64,000 bases of DNA from Planctomycetota bacterium. Lineage in GTDB: Bacteria; Planctomycetota; UBA1135; GCA-002686595. Position numbers and translations under genes: made by a program. The DNA lies in contig JAKVCD010000001.1 of NCBI GenBank assembly GCA_022446815.1, forward strand, positions 1 through 64,000, written 5' to 3'. This document shows, piece after piece, positions 8,528 through 16,419 of this stretch. Within the stretch, counting starts at the first letter, position 1; each line of letters opens with the position of its first letter. Under the pieces are notes generated by a model. It was not told the origin of the DNA. It was given only the letters and a program-made list of their open reading frames with translations, and searched no databases.

Positions 8528-9591
8528 CGGACCACCTCCTCTCCATCGAGGAGCGCACGGAGCGCTGCCGGCAGCGGGCTCTCGACCGTGACGCGCTCTC
8601 CCGTCGCCGGCGTTGTGAAAGAGAGCTGGTGATGGTGGAGCGCTTGGCGGTCGATGACGAGCTGAGCGTGGTCAGCGTCCGTGAGCTCGTCATCAGCCGC
8701 GCGCTGGAAGATGGTCTCGTCCTCGCCATAGAGCTTGTCACCGATGATCGGGTGACCGATGCCTGCGAGGTGCACGCGGATCTGGTGCTGACGACCCGTG
8801 AAGAGCTCACACTCGAGGAGCGCGCGATCACCGAAGCGCTCGAGCACACGCCAATCAGTCCGTGACTCCTGACCGTCTGCGACGCACGCCATCTTCAGCC
8901 GTATAGAGCTCGTTCGTGAAGGACCGATCGGGTGATCGCAAGTTCCAGCCTCTGCCTGCGGGACCCCGTGAACGACCGCGAGATAGCGCTTCTCCACCTC
9001 ACGGTCCTCGAACTGTCGCGACAGCTCAGCGTGCTCCGCGGCACCCTTCGCGACGAGGAGGACTCCGCTCGTCTCTCGGTCTAGGCGATGGCAGAGGCGC
9101 GGCCTCGCGCCGCCAGCGCTCATCTCCTCGGAGTACATGGCGTGGAGACGCAAGAGCAGGCTGTCGTTGAGGTACCGAGCGGTCGGGTGTACCGCGAGGG
9201 GCGCGGGCTTCATGACCGCCACGCAGGCGGAGTCCTCATAGAGGACCGTGAGGTCTGTGTCGATGTCTTCGGGAGGCGCCTGTCGATTCTCCGGCGGGAT
9301 CACGATGACCACTCGGGAGCCGTGCCGCAGCTTTCGTCCGGAGCGAGTCTCGAGCTTGAGCTCGCCAGTCCCCTCGGGTCGCTCAGGCGTGCTCGCGTCC
9401 ACATACACCCAGCCATCGCGAACGAGCTCTTTGAGCGAGCTCCGCGAGCGCCACTTCAGGTGCCGAGCGAGGAAGGAGTCGAGCCGGATCGAGACATCCT
9501 CTACGCGCTCACCGAGCGCGCTGGCATCGACTAAGAGCTCCACCCTGTCTTGGGGCTGCGTCAGGTCGCGGTCTTTTCCGAAGAGTCCCAT
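8524..9591 (-). CDS. RluA-family RNA pseudouridine synthase
   Basis: Converts uridine to pseudouridine in rRNA or tRNA. The 355-aa protein has an N-terminal S4-like RNA-binding segment (about residues 33-95: SIRLDSFLARHL ... LKELVRDGWVYVD). A catalytic domain follows with the signature CHRLDRETSGVLLVAKG, which contains the catalytic aspartate, and then TDWRVLERFGDRALLECELFTGRQHQIRVHLAGIGHPIIGD (split in several conserved blocks). Which uridine it modifies cannot be told from sequence. It starts 8 bp after the terminator that follows rpsU. Confidence 0.92.
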   Translation of the reverse strand: MGLFGKDRDLTQPQDRVELLVDASALGERVEDVSIRLDSFLARHLKWRSRSSLKELVRDGWVYVDASTPERPEGTGELKLETRSGRKLRHGSRVVIVIPPENRQAPPEDIDTDLTVLYEDSACVAVMKPAPLAVHPTARYLNDSLLLRLHAMYSEEMSAGGARPRLCHRLDRETSGVLLVAKGAAEHAELSRQFEDREVEKRYLAVVHGVPQAEAGTCDHPIGPSRTSSIRLKMACVADGQESRTDWRVLERFGDRALLECELFTGRQHQIRVHLAGIGHPIIGDKLYGEDETIFQRAADDELTDADHAQLVIDRQALHHHQLSFTTPATGERVTVESPLPAALRALLDGEEVVR

Positions 9592-9598
9592 GCTCGCC

Positions 9599-9640
9599 TA
9601 AAAAAGAAACGGCCCACCCGCGCGCTGCGAGAGAGCCGTT
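9599..9640 (-). terminator. Rho-independent terminator after rpsU
   Basis: Read on the minus strand, AACGGC and GCCGTT (positions 9635-9640 and 9608-9613) form a 6-bp stem, flanked by a GC-rich interior that can extend it. A T-rich tract complementary to 9599-9607 follows at once. It lies 25 bp downstream of the S21 stop and just before the rluA-type start. Confidence 0.8.
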
Positions 9641-9664
9641 CGCTTTGTGCGTTGTTCGTTGTCC

Positions 9665-9892
9665 CTAGCGGCGGGCACGGCTCCGACGGAAGTTCGGATC
9701 CTGCTTGCGAGCGGCCTTGAGGATCGTACGAATGCGCTCTCGACCCTCACGGCGGCGCCGGTCTGAGCGCTTCTCGTGCCATGTGTTGGCCTTAGCCATA
9801 CGGAAGATGCCACCGAAGTTGCACTGCCGCTTGAAGCGGCGCAGGGCGGCCTCGAGCGACTCGTTGCTGCGTACTTGAACCTTGATCGACAC
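9665..9892 (-). CDS. rpsU: 30S ribosomal protein bS21
   Basis: Small basic protein of the 30S subunit involved in translation initiation. It shows the family core IKVQVRSNESLEAALRRFKRQ, then FRMAKANTWHEKRSDRRRREG and an arginine-rich tail. I chose the GTG at 9892, giving 75 aa. The ATG-like frame upstream to 9961 adds a proline-rich leader that does not fit the family. It is divergent from the helicase gene, so the region 9893-10092 holds both promoters. Confidence 0.93.
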   Translation of the reverse strand: MSIKVQVRSNESLEAALRRFKRQCNFGGIFRMAKANTWHEKRSDRRRREGRERIRTILKAARKQDPNFRRSRARR

Positions 9893-10092
9893 GCTGTTTT
9901 CGGGCTTCTCCGAGCTGGGGATGGGTGTGGCTTGGGGGCGGCGCTGACGCGCACCCCGCAAAGTTGAGCGAAAAAGAATAGCGACGAAGTGCCGATCCGT
10001 CCAAGCCTCGGCTGGATTTCCATCCCCTCTGATAGGATCCTCGGCTCGTGGGCACCGAGAGAGGGACCCCCGGGGGGCCCCCGGGGGCGTCT

Positions 10093-12303
10093 ATGGATGG
10101 TCCTGTGACCCTCCAGGGGACGATTGAGGTTGTCACCTTCACGAGCACTGAGACGCTGTACTCAGTGCTGAGGGTGAGGCCAGAGGACGGTCAAGAGCTC
10201 CCCTCGGATGGGCTCTTTAGGCCTGCGCGGATCACCGCGGTCGGCCGCGCTCCGGGCCCTGAGGTCGGTCAACGTGTGCGCATCACAGGGCGCTGGGAGG
10301 AGCACCCCAACCACGGCAAGCAGTTCAGCTTCGACTCGCTCGAGCCTCTCGCGCCTGCTGACACGGAAGGCCTCGTCGCCTATCTCTCCTCGCCTACGTT
10401 CAAAGGGATCGGCCCGACCATCGCGCAGCGGATCGTCGACCGCCTCGGCGAAGAAGCGCTCGACGCCATCCGCGAAGATCCCTCCTGCTTGAAAGGGATC
10501 CGTGGACTCAAGGAAGAGACAGCGAGCGCGCTAGCCCGCGCGCTCGAGAGCTCGCTGGGCGCACACAAGACCCTAGCCTGGCTGCGCAGCCTCGGGCTCG
10601 GCCCTGGGCAGTCTGCGCGTATCCACACCGCCCTAGGCGACAAGACCGAGGAGAAGATCAAGGAGGACCCCTACCAGCTCGCTCGTATCGTAGAGGGCGT
10701 GGGCTTCGCCACCGCCGATCGCATCGCGCTCGGGATGGACTTCTCTGAAGACGACCCTCGCCGGCTCGCCGCTGGCCTCTTGCACACCCTCCGGCGCTCA
10801 GCTGACTCAGGCCACACCTACCTCGCAGAGCCAGCTCTTCTCGACGAGTCCGCGACCGTGCTCGGACTGGACGACTGCGGCCCCGCGCTCCGCGGAGAGC
10901 TCGCCGCGCTCCGCTCCTCAGAGGCGGTCGTCATCGAGGGTGAGAACGAGGAGGGTCGACGCGTCTACCTGCCACACCTCTCCGCGTCGGAGCGCGGACT
11001 CGCGAGGCAGCTCAGCGAGCTCCTCTCGGTGAACGCCAAGTCCCTCGCCACCGCAGACCAGCTCAGCGCGGCGGAGGCCTCGAGCGGACTGGAGCTCCAC
11101 CCAGATCAGCGCAGCGCTGTCCTCGGCCTCTTAGCCGAGCCTGTCGGGCTGCTCACCGGGGGTCCAGGCGTCGGCAAGACCACGATCATTCGACTCGTGG
11201 TCGACCTCGCGATGGAGGCAGGGGCCAAGGTGGCGCTCGCCTCCCCCACGGGGCGGGCCGCGAAGCGCCTCGCAGAGGCGACCGGGCACGAGGCCTCGAC
11301 GATCCACCGGCTCCTCGGCTGGGACCCGCACAAGCGCGGCTTTCAGCACGACCACGAGTCCCCGCTCGAGGCAGACCTCGTCGTAGTGGATGAGATCTCG
11401 ATGCTCGACGTCGTGCTCGCCTACCACCTCTGCCAAGCCATCGGCCCCTCGACTCGACTGGTCCTCGTAGGTGATCCAGATCAACTCCCCTCTGTGGGGC
11501 CGGGCAACGTGCTGTCCGACCTGCTCGACTCTGGGGTCGTCCCAGTGCACCGTCTGACCGAGATCTTCCGACAGGCTGCGGGGAGCCTCATCGTCCACAA
11601 CGCTCACCGCGTGCTTGCAGGAGAGCTCCCAGTCCTCCCCAAGGCCGGAGACCGCAGCCGCGACTTCTACTTCTTCCCCGCTGAGGACCCAGAGGCCTGC
11701 GCAGACCTCCTCGTCGACGTGGTCACCAAGCGCATCCCTGAGACCTTCGGACACGACTGGATGGAAGACGTGCAAGTCCTCGCGCCCATCTACAAGGGTG
11801 ACTGCGGCGTCGACGTCTTGAACGCGCGCCTGCGGGAGGCGCACGGCGTGGGCGGCATGCAGCTCGAGCGTGGCGACAAGGTCTGGCGTGTCGGCGACCG
11901 CGTGATCCAGACTCGAAACGACTACGAGAAGGAGGTCTTCAACGGAGACCTCGGGCGGATCATCGAGGTCGATGCCAAGGACGGCTTGGTCGTCCGCTTC
12001 CCCGAGCGTGACGCTGGCTACGCCTTGGGAGAGCTCAGCGACCTCTCGCCAGCGTACGCCATCACGGTGCACCGCTCACAAGGCGGCGAGTACCCTGTCG
12101 TCGTGATGCCCATGGTCACTCAGCACCACGTGATGCTGCAGCGCAACCTGCTCTACACAGCGATCACACGCGCGCGCACGCTCGTCGTCGTCGTGGGCTC
12201 ACGCCGCGCCATGGAGCGTGCGATCAGCAATACCGAGCAGGCTGAGCGAACGAGCTACCTCAGAGAGCGCTTGCGCGCGCGAGGCGCTACTCCTCGCGGT
12301 TGA
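10093..12303 (+). CDS. recD2: RecD2-type SF1B DNA helicase
   Basis: ATP-dependent 5'-3' DNA helicase acting in DNA repair outside RecBCD. The 736-residue protein has an N-terminal OB-like segment (LQGTIEVVTFTS, LYSVLRV), helix-hairpin-helix motifs (FKGIGPTIAQRIVD; KGIRGLKEETASALA), and Walker A GGPGVGKTT at 356-364. Motif II VVDEISMLD and the C-terminal helicase motifs YAITVHRSQGGEYP and LLYTAITRAR follow. I prefer the ATG at 10093 because the family starts close to this strand. An upstream GTG at 10048 would add 15 glycine/proline-rich residues. Its 3' end overlaps the convergent rarA gene by 17 bp. Confidence 0.9.
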   Translation: MDGPVTLQGTIEVVTFTSTETLYSVLRVRPEDGQELPSDGLFRPARITAVGRAPGPEVGQRVRITGRWEEHPNHGKQFSFDSLEPLAPADTEGLVAYLSSPTFKGIGPTIAQRIVDRLGEEALDAIREDPSCLKGIRGLKEETASALARALESSLGAHKTLAWLRSLGLGPGQSARIHTALGDKTEEKIKEDPYQLARIVEGVGFATADRIALGMDFSEDDPRRLAAGLLHTLRRSADSGHTYLAEPALLDESATVLGLDDCGPALRGELAALRSSEAVVIEGENEEGRRVYLPHLSASERGLARQLSELLSVNAKSLATADQLSAAEASSGLELHPDQRSAVLGLLAEPVGLLTGGPGVGKTTIIRLVVDLAMEAGAKVALASPTGRAAKRLAEATGHEASTIHRLLGWDPHKRGFQHDHESPLEADLVVVDEISMLDVVLAYHLCQAIGPSTRLVLVGDPDQLPSVGPGNVLSDLLDSGVVPVHRLTEIFRQAAGSLIVHNAHRVLAGELPVLPKAGDRSRDFYFFPAEDPEACADLLVDVVTKRIPETFGHDWMEDVQVLAPIYKGDCGVDVLNARLREAHGVGGMQLERGDKVWRVGDRVIQTRNDYEKEVFNGDLGRIIEVDAKDGLVVRFPERDAGYALGELSDLSPAYAITVHRSQGGEYPVVVMPMVTQHHVMLQRNLLYTAITRARTLVVVVGSRRAMERAISNTEQAERTSYLRERLRARGATPRG

Positions 12304-13558
12304 AATAGCGCCGACCCTCAAGGGAGTCTGGCATGCAGCGCATCTCATTCACGGCGTCAGGGTCTGTGTGCGCGTAGCGGTAGCCCTCGCCGTAGCCGGC
12401 CTCTCTCATGAGAGAGGTCGAGGCGTTCCGGAGGTGAAGCGGCACCGGGTCAGCTGAGGTTCCCTGCACATCCGCCTCGGCTTGGCCGAGAGCCACATAG
12501 ATAGCGTTCGACTTCTTCGCCTGAGCGAGGAAGACCGCGGCCTGCGCGAGAGCGAGTCGCCCCTCTGGCTCACCCAGCCGGTGGTAGGCGTCGGCGCAAT
12601 CGAGCGCCACGCGCAGCGCGCGCGCGTCGGCGAGGCCGATGTCCTCAAGCGCCATTCGAATGAGCCTGCGGGCGATGTAGTTTCCATCCTCCCCTGCCTC
12701 CATCATGCGCGTCACCCAGTAGAGCGCGGCGTCGACGTCGGAGTTACGCACGCTCTTATGGAGCGCGCTGATCAAGTTGTAGTGCTCCTCTCCGGTCTTG
12801 TCGTAGTGCAAGACCTTGCGCTGTAGAGCGTCGGGCAAGAGCTCCGCGGTGAGCGCTGCGCCCTCGTCAAGCAGCGAAGCAGCTGTCTCTAGCGCGGTGA
12901 GGGCCCGCCGCGCATCGCCGTCTGTCGCATGTGCGACTGCCCGCAAGACGTCATCGTCTGCGGTCACCTTCGCTGCGAGGCCGCGCTCGGTGTCTTCGAG
13001 GGCGCGACGCAAGACGCTCACGAGGTCCTCGACGCTCAGGGGCTCGAGGATGAGCACTCTGAGGCGTGAGAGAAGCGCACTGATGATCTCAAAGGACGGA
13101 TTCTCAGTCGTTGCGCCGACGAGCAAGATGTCTCCACGCTCTACGAAGGGCAGGAAGGCGTCTTGCTGAGCCTTGTTGAAGCGGTGAATCTCATCCACGA
13201 ACAAGAGCGTGCGCTCGCCTGTCTTGGCGCGGACCTCCTCCGCCTCCCTCATCAGAGCGCGGACCTCCTTGATCCCTGAGAGCACCGCCGAGAAGGGCGC
13301 AAAGCGCATCTCGCTCGCGTCCGCGACGAGCCTCGCGAGGGTCGTCTTGCCGCAGCCGGGCGGGCCCCAGAGGACGAGGCTCTGGTACTCCCCTGCCCGG
13401 ATCATTCGCTCGAGGATCTTGCCCTCGCCTAAAAGCTGTCTCTGCCCAACGTACTCAGTGATCGTGCGTGGCCGCATGCGGTCCGCGAGGGGAGCGTCCT
13501 TCGGCGCGTCGGTGATAGGAGTGGCGGGGCGCTCCTCCTCGCCGAAGAGGTCAGGCAT
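12287..13558 (-). CDS. rarA: Replication-associated recombination protein A (AAA+ ATPase)
   Basis: Homologue of RarA/MgsA/WRNIP1, a clamp-loader-like ATPase acting at stalled replication forks. The 423-aa protein has PLADRMRPRTITEYVGQRQLLG near the N-terminus, Walker A GPPGCGKTT, Walker B LLFVDEIHRFNKAQQDAFLP, sensor 1 GATTENPSFEI, and the C-terminal tetramerisation region YDKTGEEHYNLISALHKSVRNSD. The ATG at 13558 (MPDLFGEEE) overlaps the stop of the upstream SpoU gene by 8 bp, which supports it over the longer frame. Confidence 0.93.
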   Translation of the reverse strand: MPDLFGEEERPATPITDAPKDAPLADRMRPRTITEYVGQRQLLGEGKILERMIRAGEYQSLVLWGPPGCGKTTLARLVADASEMRFAPFSAVLSGIKEVRALMREAEEVRAKTGERTLLFVDEIHRFNKAQQDAFLPFVERGDILLVGATTENPSFEIISALLSRLRVLILEPLSVEDLVSVLRRALEDTERGLAAKVTADDDVLRAVAHATDGDARRALTALETAASLLDEGAALTAELLPDALQRKVLHYDKTGEEHYNLISALHKSVRNSDVDAALYWVTRMMEAGEDGNYIARRLIRMALEDIGLADARALRVALDCADAYHRLGEPEGRLALAQAAVFLAQAKKSNAIYVALGQAEADVQGTSADPVPLHLRNASTSLMREAGYGEGYRYAHTDPDAVNEMRCMPDSLEGRRYFNREE

Positions 13559-14336
13559 CTGCGCCGCCCTTGTTTCTGCCCGCCGCGAAGAGCAAGAGCG
13601 CACCCGCGACGGCGACATTGAGCGACTCGGTCCCGCCGGCGGTCTCGATCGTTACCGCGTGAAGGTCCGCGACCTCTGCAGGGAGGTCGTCAACCTCTCC
13701 GCCGATCCAGAGCGCGAACCTGCCCTCGAAGTCATATTCAGCGGCGTCCGCTCCACCGCGGGTCGCAGCCTTGGCCTGACGGAAGCCCAAGCCCTCAAGA
13801 GCGGCGCGCGTCTCGCTCGCCTCACCCCCAAAGAGCGGGAGTCGCAGCGCGCTACCCATCGAGCCGCGCAGGGCCTTGGAGCCGTAAGGACGCGCACCTC
13901 CAGAGAGGCAGACGACCGCGCTGACACCGGCGGCCTCAGCAGAGCGCAGGAGGGCGCCGAGATTCCCCGGGTCAGCGACTGGGCCGACGACGAGCAGGAG
14001 ATCGCGCGCGCCTGGAGTCCATTCGCTCACGCTCCGGAGCTCCGGGGTCACCCCTAAGGCCATCGAGCCTGGTGAGGTCTTGAGCTTGGAGGCCTGCTGT
14101 AAGAGCGCGGGCTCTACGAGGCGGACCTCCACGCCGTCGGCCGCGAGATCCCCTGCGAGGGCCATGTCGTCCTCTCCCACCAGGACCACCTCAAGCTCTA
14201 CACCTGCTCCGAGCGCGTCCCGGATCAGGCGCTCACCCTCCAAGAGGAAGCGGCCCTCCTCCTTCCCTGCACCGACGGCGCCAGCGCGTTTGAGGAGAGA
14301 GTTTTGCCGCGAACGAATCACGAGGTCGGCATCCAT
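13551..14336 (-). CDS. SpoU/TrmH-family RNA 2'-O-methyltransferase
   Basis: SAM-dependent 2'-O-ribose methyltransferase of the SPOUT fold, 261 aa. It has an N-terminal substrate-binding domain (SRQNSLLKRAGAVGAGKEEG), the knot motif 1 VVGPVADPGNLGALLRSAEAAG, and motif 3 TESLNVAVAGALLLF. Motif 2 (LWIGGEVDDLP) departs from the usual GNE-type sequence, but the glycine-glycine-glutamate core remains. Target RNA is unknown. It is divergent from rsgA, with 55 bp between starts. Confidence 0.88.
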   Translation of the reverse strand: MDADLVIRSRQNSLLKRAGAVGAGKEEGRFLLEGERLIRDALGAGVELEVVLVGEDDMALAGDLAADGVEVRLVEPALLQQASKLKTSPGSMALGVTPELRSVSEWTPGARDLLLVVGPVADPGNLGALLRSAEAAGVSAVVCLSGGARPYGSKALRGSMGSALRLPLFGGEASETRAALEGLGFRQAKAATRGGADAAEYDFEGRFALWIGGEVDDLPAEVADLHAVTIETAGGTESLNVAVAGALLLFAAGRNKGGADA

Positions 14337-14391
14337 CGCTGCTTCTTATAGCATCGTAGGCCGCGAGCCCCCTCCGAGAGCCGCCGCTTGC

Positions 14392-15345
14392 ATGGGAGAA
14401 CACCAAGAAGGACGCGTCCTACGCCTCGACGCCAAGGTCTGCCACGTGGACCTCGGCGACCGCGTCGTGCTCGCCGCGCCGCGCGGCGCGCTCTTCGAGA
14501 AGCTCGAGGGCGTGAAGAATCCGATCACCGTCGGCGACATGGTGCGCATCGACCCCGACGGCGACCCTGTCCACGTGCATGAGGTCCTGCCACGCAGGAA
14601 CCACCTCTCTCGGGTCGCCTCCTCGCACGACCCGCGCGAGCAGGTGCTCTTCGCGAACGTCGACCAACTCCTCTGCTTCGGCTCTGTGAAGAAGCCCAAG
14701 TTCTCCTCCAACCGTGCTGACAGGATCCTCGCCGCATGTCTCTACCACGAGATCCCCGCGACCCTGATCCTCAACAAGATCGACCTCGACAAGAAGGGCC
14801 TCGCGGATGAGATCGAGGAGACCTACCGCGCGGCAGGAGTGAAGGTCATTAAGACCTCGGTTGAGACGGGCGCTGGCATCGAGGAGGTCGCCGAGCTCAT
14901 GAGGGGTAAGACCACGGCGCTCTACGGCGCCTCGGGCGTCGGCAAGTCGAGCATGCTGAACAAGATCGAGCCCTCACTCGAGCTGAAGGTCGGCCACATC
15001 AGCCGTCACTGGGCGCAGGGTCGACACACGACCACGCACTCCTCGCTTCACCCCGTGCCGGCCCTCGACGCTTGGATCGTGGACACGCCAGGCATCCGCG
15101 TCTTCCGCTTGCATGACGTGAACACTCGCGAGCTGCGCGACCTCTTCCCCGAGTTCGCGCCCTACGCCGAGCGGTGCCACTTCCCCGACTGCACGCACAC
15201 TCACGAGCCAGACTGTGCAGTCCTCGACGCAGTCGAGGCTGGAGAGCTCTCAGTCAATCGCTTCGCGAGCTACCTCGAGCTGCACGACGAGGCGGACCCC
15301 CCGCCGAACTACATCCCTGACGTCGAGCCCGACGAGGACCCCTGA
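14392..15345 (+). CDS. rsgA: Ribosome small-subunit-dependent GTPase A
   Basis: Circularly permuted GTPase that matures 30S subunits. The 317-aa protein has an N-terminal OB fold (EGRVLRLDAKVCHVDLGD), then G motifs in the permuted order G4 (LNKID), G1 (GASGVGKSSMLN) and G3 (VDTPGIR). A zinc-binding tail follows with Cys/His ligands in RCHFPDCTHTHEPDC. I chose the ATG at 14392. Longer in-frame versions would overlap the divergent methyltransferase gene and lack homology. Confidence 0.94.
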   Translation: MGEHQEGRVLRLDAKVCHVDLGDRVVLAAPRGALFEKLEGVKNPITVGDMVRIDPDGDPVHVHEVLPRRNHLSRVASSHDPREQVLFANVDQLLCFGSVKKPKFSSNRADRILAACLYHEIPATLILNKIDLDKKGLADEIEETYRAAGVKVIKTSVETGAGIEEVAELMRGKTTALYGASGVGKSSMLNKIEPSLELKVGHISRHWAQGRHTTTHSSLHPVPALDAWIVDTPGIRVFRLHDVNTRELRDLFPEFAPYAERCHFPDCTHTHEPDCAVLDAVEAGELSVNRFASYLELHDEADPPPNYIPDVEPDEDP

Positions 15346-15350
15346 GCGAC

Positions 15351-15791
15351 TCAGAGTTGGATCACCTTGTAGATCCAAGCCACGACCATGACGCTCGCAA
15401 GCCCCATGAGGGGCTTGCCCCAGCCGAGCTTGAGCGCGTCCGCGTAGAGGTCTGCACCGCGGAGGTGACGGTAGATAGCCAGCAGCGCTGCGAGCGGAAC
15501 CAAGAGACCCATGAGGAAGCCGAAGGGCTGATTCAGGAACGAGCCCCATGGCTCACCGTGCCAGAGGAGACTGACCGAGGTCGTCACACCGCAGCCCGGG
15601 CATGGCACGCCGAGGACCTCCATGGTCCTGCATGGAGACATCCCTAGCTGCTCGTGCGTCCCGAAGCCGCGCGGGTCAGGCTCGACGAGTAGACTCAAGG
15701 TCACGATCCCGACGATCGCCAAGGTTGCGGCCCCTAACAACAGGTAGTGCTCCGCAGTACGCCGCGTCTCCCCTCGGTTCGCTCCAGCCAT
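15351..15791 (-). CDS. DUF2752 membrane protein
   Basis: Small integral membrane protein (146 aa), function unknown. It shows the family signature VPCPGCGVTTSVSLLWHGE with the two cysteines of the CPGCG motif, plus three hydrophobic segments (near residues 16-34, 84-105 and 128-142). It is convergent with rsgA, 5 bp apart. DUF2752 proteins are common in planctomycetes and Bacteroidota, and no reaction is known. Confidence 0.82.
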   Translation of the reverse strand: MAGANRGETRRTAEHYLLLGAATLAIVGIVTLSLLVEPDPRGFGTHEQLGMSPCRTMEVLGVPCPGCGVTTSVSLLWHGEPWGSFLNQPFGFLMGLLVPLAALLAIYRHLRGADLYADALKLGWGKPLMGLASVMVVAWIYKVIQL

Positions 15792-16153
15792 CAGCGCACC
15801 TTACGCACGTTGCCCAAGACTTGGTACAAGCCCCACGGCTTAGGCCTCATCGAGTTGAACGGGCAGCGGACGGAGTCTCCGTCGCCCCGCGCCCCATAGG
15901 TCCAAGCCAGCATGCCGATAGCTTACTTCACTCCCCACATGTCGACGGCTGAGAGGTTCGGATGGGCACCCTCCACTCAGGCTTTCAGACCAAGAGCGTC
16001 GAGCGAAGACCGCTCAGGGCGAAACACGATCTCTTAAAGCTGGGCTCCTTCACCTAAAGAAGTCGCGATGCCCGGAAAGTTCCAGGAGTCATAGGCTCGA
16101 CTCACGACGCAAGCTTATAGACGACCTCAAGCCCCAGAGCCATCGAGCAGGGT

Positions 16154-16253
16154 CACAGCTCCATTTCTGAGCTGTGGTCGTATGTCTCTGCAGAAGGTCC
16201 GACCAAGGCCAGGCTTAAACACGCCAATAAAGCCCGAAGTTGGGCTTTTTTTT
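16154..16253 (+). ncRNA. Candidate small RNA or 5' leader ending in a terminator
   Basis: CACAGCTC at 16154-16161 pairs perfectly with GAGCTGTG at 16169-16176 across a 7-nt loop. Fifty bases further on comes a strong intrinsic terminator. No coding gene ends here on the plus strand, so the terminator most likely ends a short untranslated transcript: either a free small RNA or an attenuator in the leader of the gene at 16420. The 5' end is not determined. I do not recognise it as a known RNA family. Confidence 0.35.
16229..16253 (+). terminator. Intrinsic terminator upstream of the collagen-like gene
   Basis: AAAGCCC (16229-16235), loop GAAGTT, GGGCTTT (16242-16248), with the T-run continuing to 16253. 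The stem and eight-T tract are textbook for the plus strand. It lies 166 bp before the next start codon and is not preceded by a plus-strand gene. Confidence 0.8.
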
Positions 16254-16419
16254 CGCCCTCATCAGGGACAGCGGTAGCCCCCTGAATCTTGTGAAAGATG
16301 CGACAATCTAGCTTCGATGGCTCCGGTCTAGCCCCTGTCTGTGGGCTTGCCCTGAGCCCAAGCCCACTTCGTATCCACAACCGGCTCTAAGACGAACGGT
16401 CTCTTCTGGAGCACCTGCC

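Larger units (their letters stand above)
15792..16419. other. Intergenic region with structured elements, no convincing gene
   Basis: About 630 bp between the DUF2752 gene (start at 15791, leftward) and the collagen-like gene. It contains the 12-mer shared with the nuo upstream region (16074-16085), an 8-bp perfect hairpin at 16154-16176 and an intrinsic terminator at 16229-16253. The promoter of the collagen-like gene is expected between the terminator and 16419, or upstream of the hairpin if the element is a leader. A Shine-Dalgarno-like GGAG sits 8 bp before the start at 16420. Confidence 0.45.

Noticed and set aside
16153..16380. 75-codon minus-strand frame in the 15.8-16.4 kb gap
   Set aside because: Runs through the terminator hairpin and has no gene-like composition.
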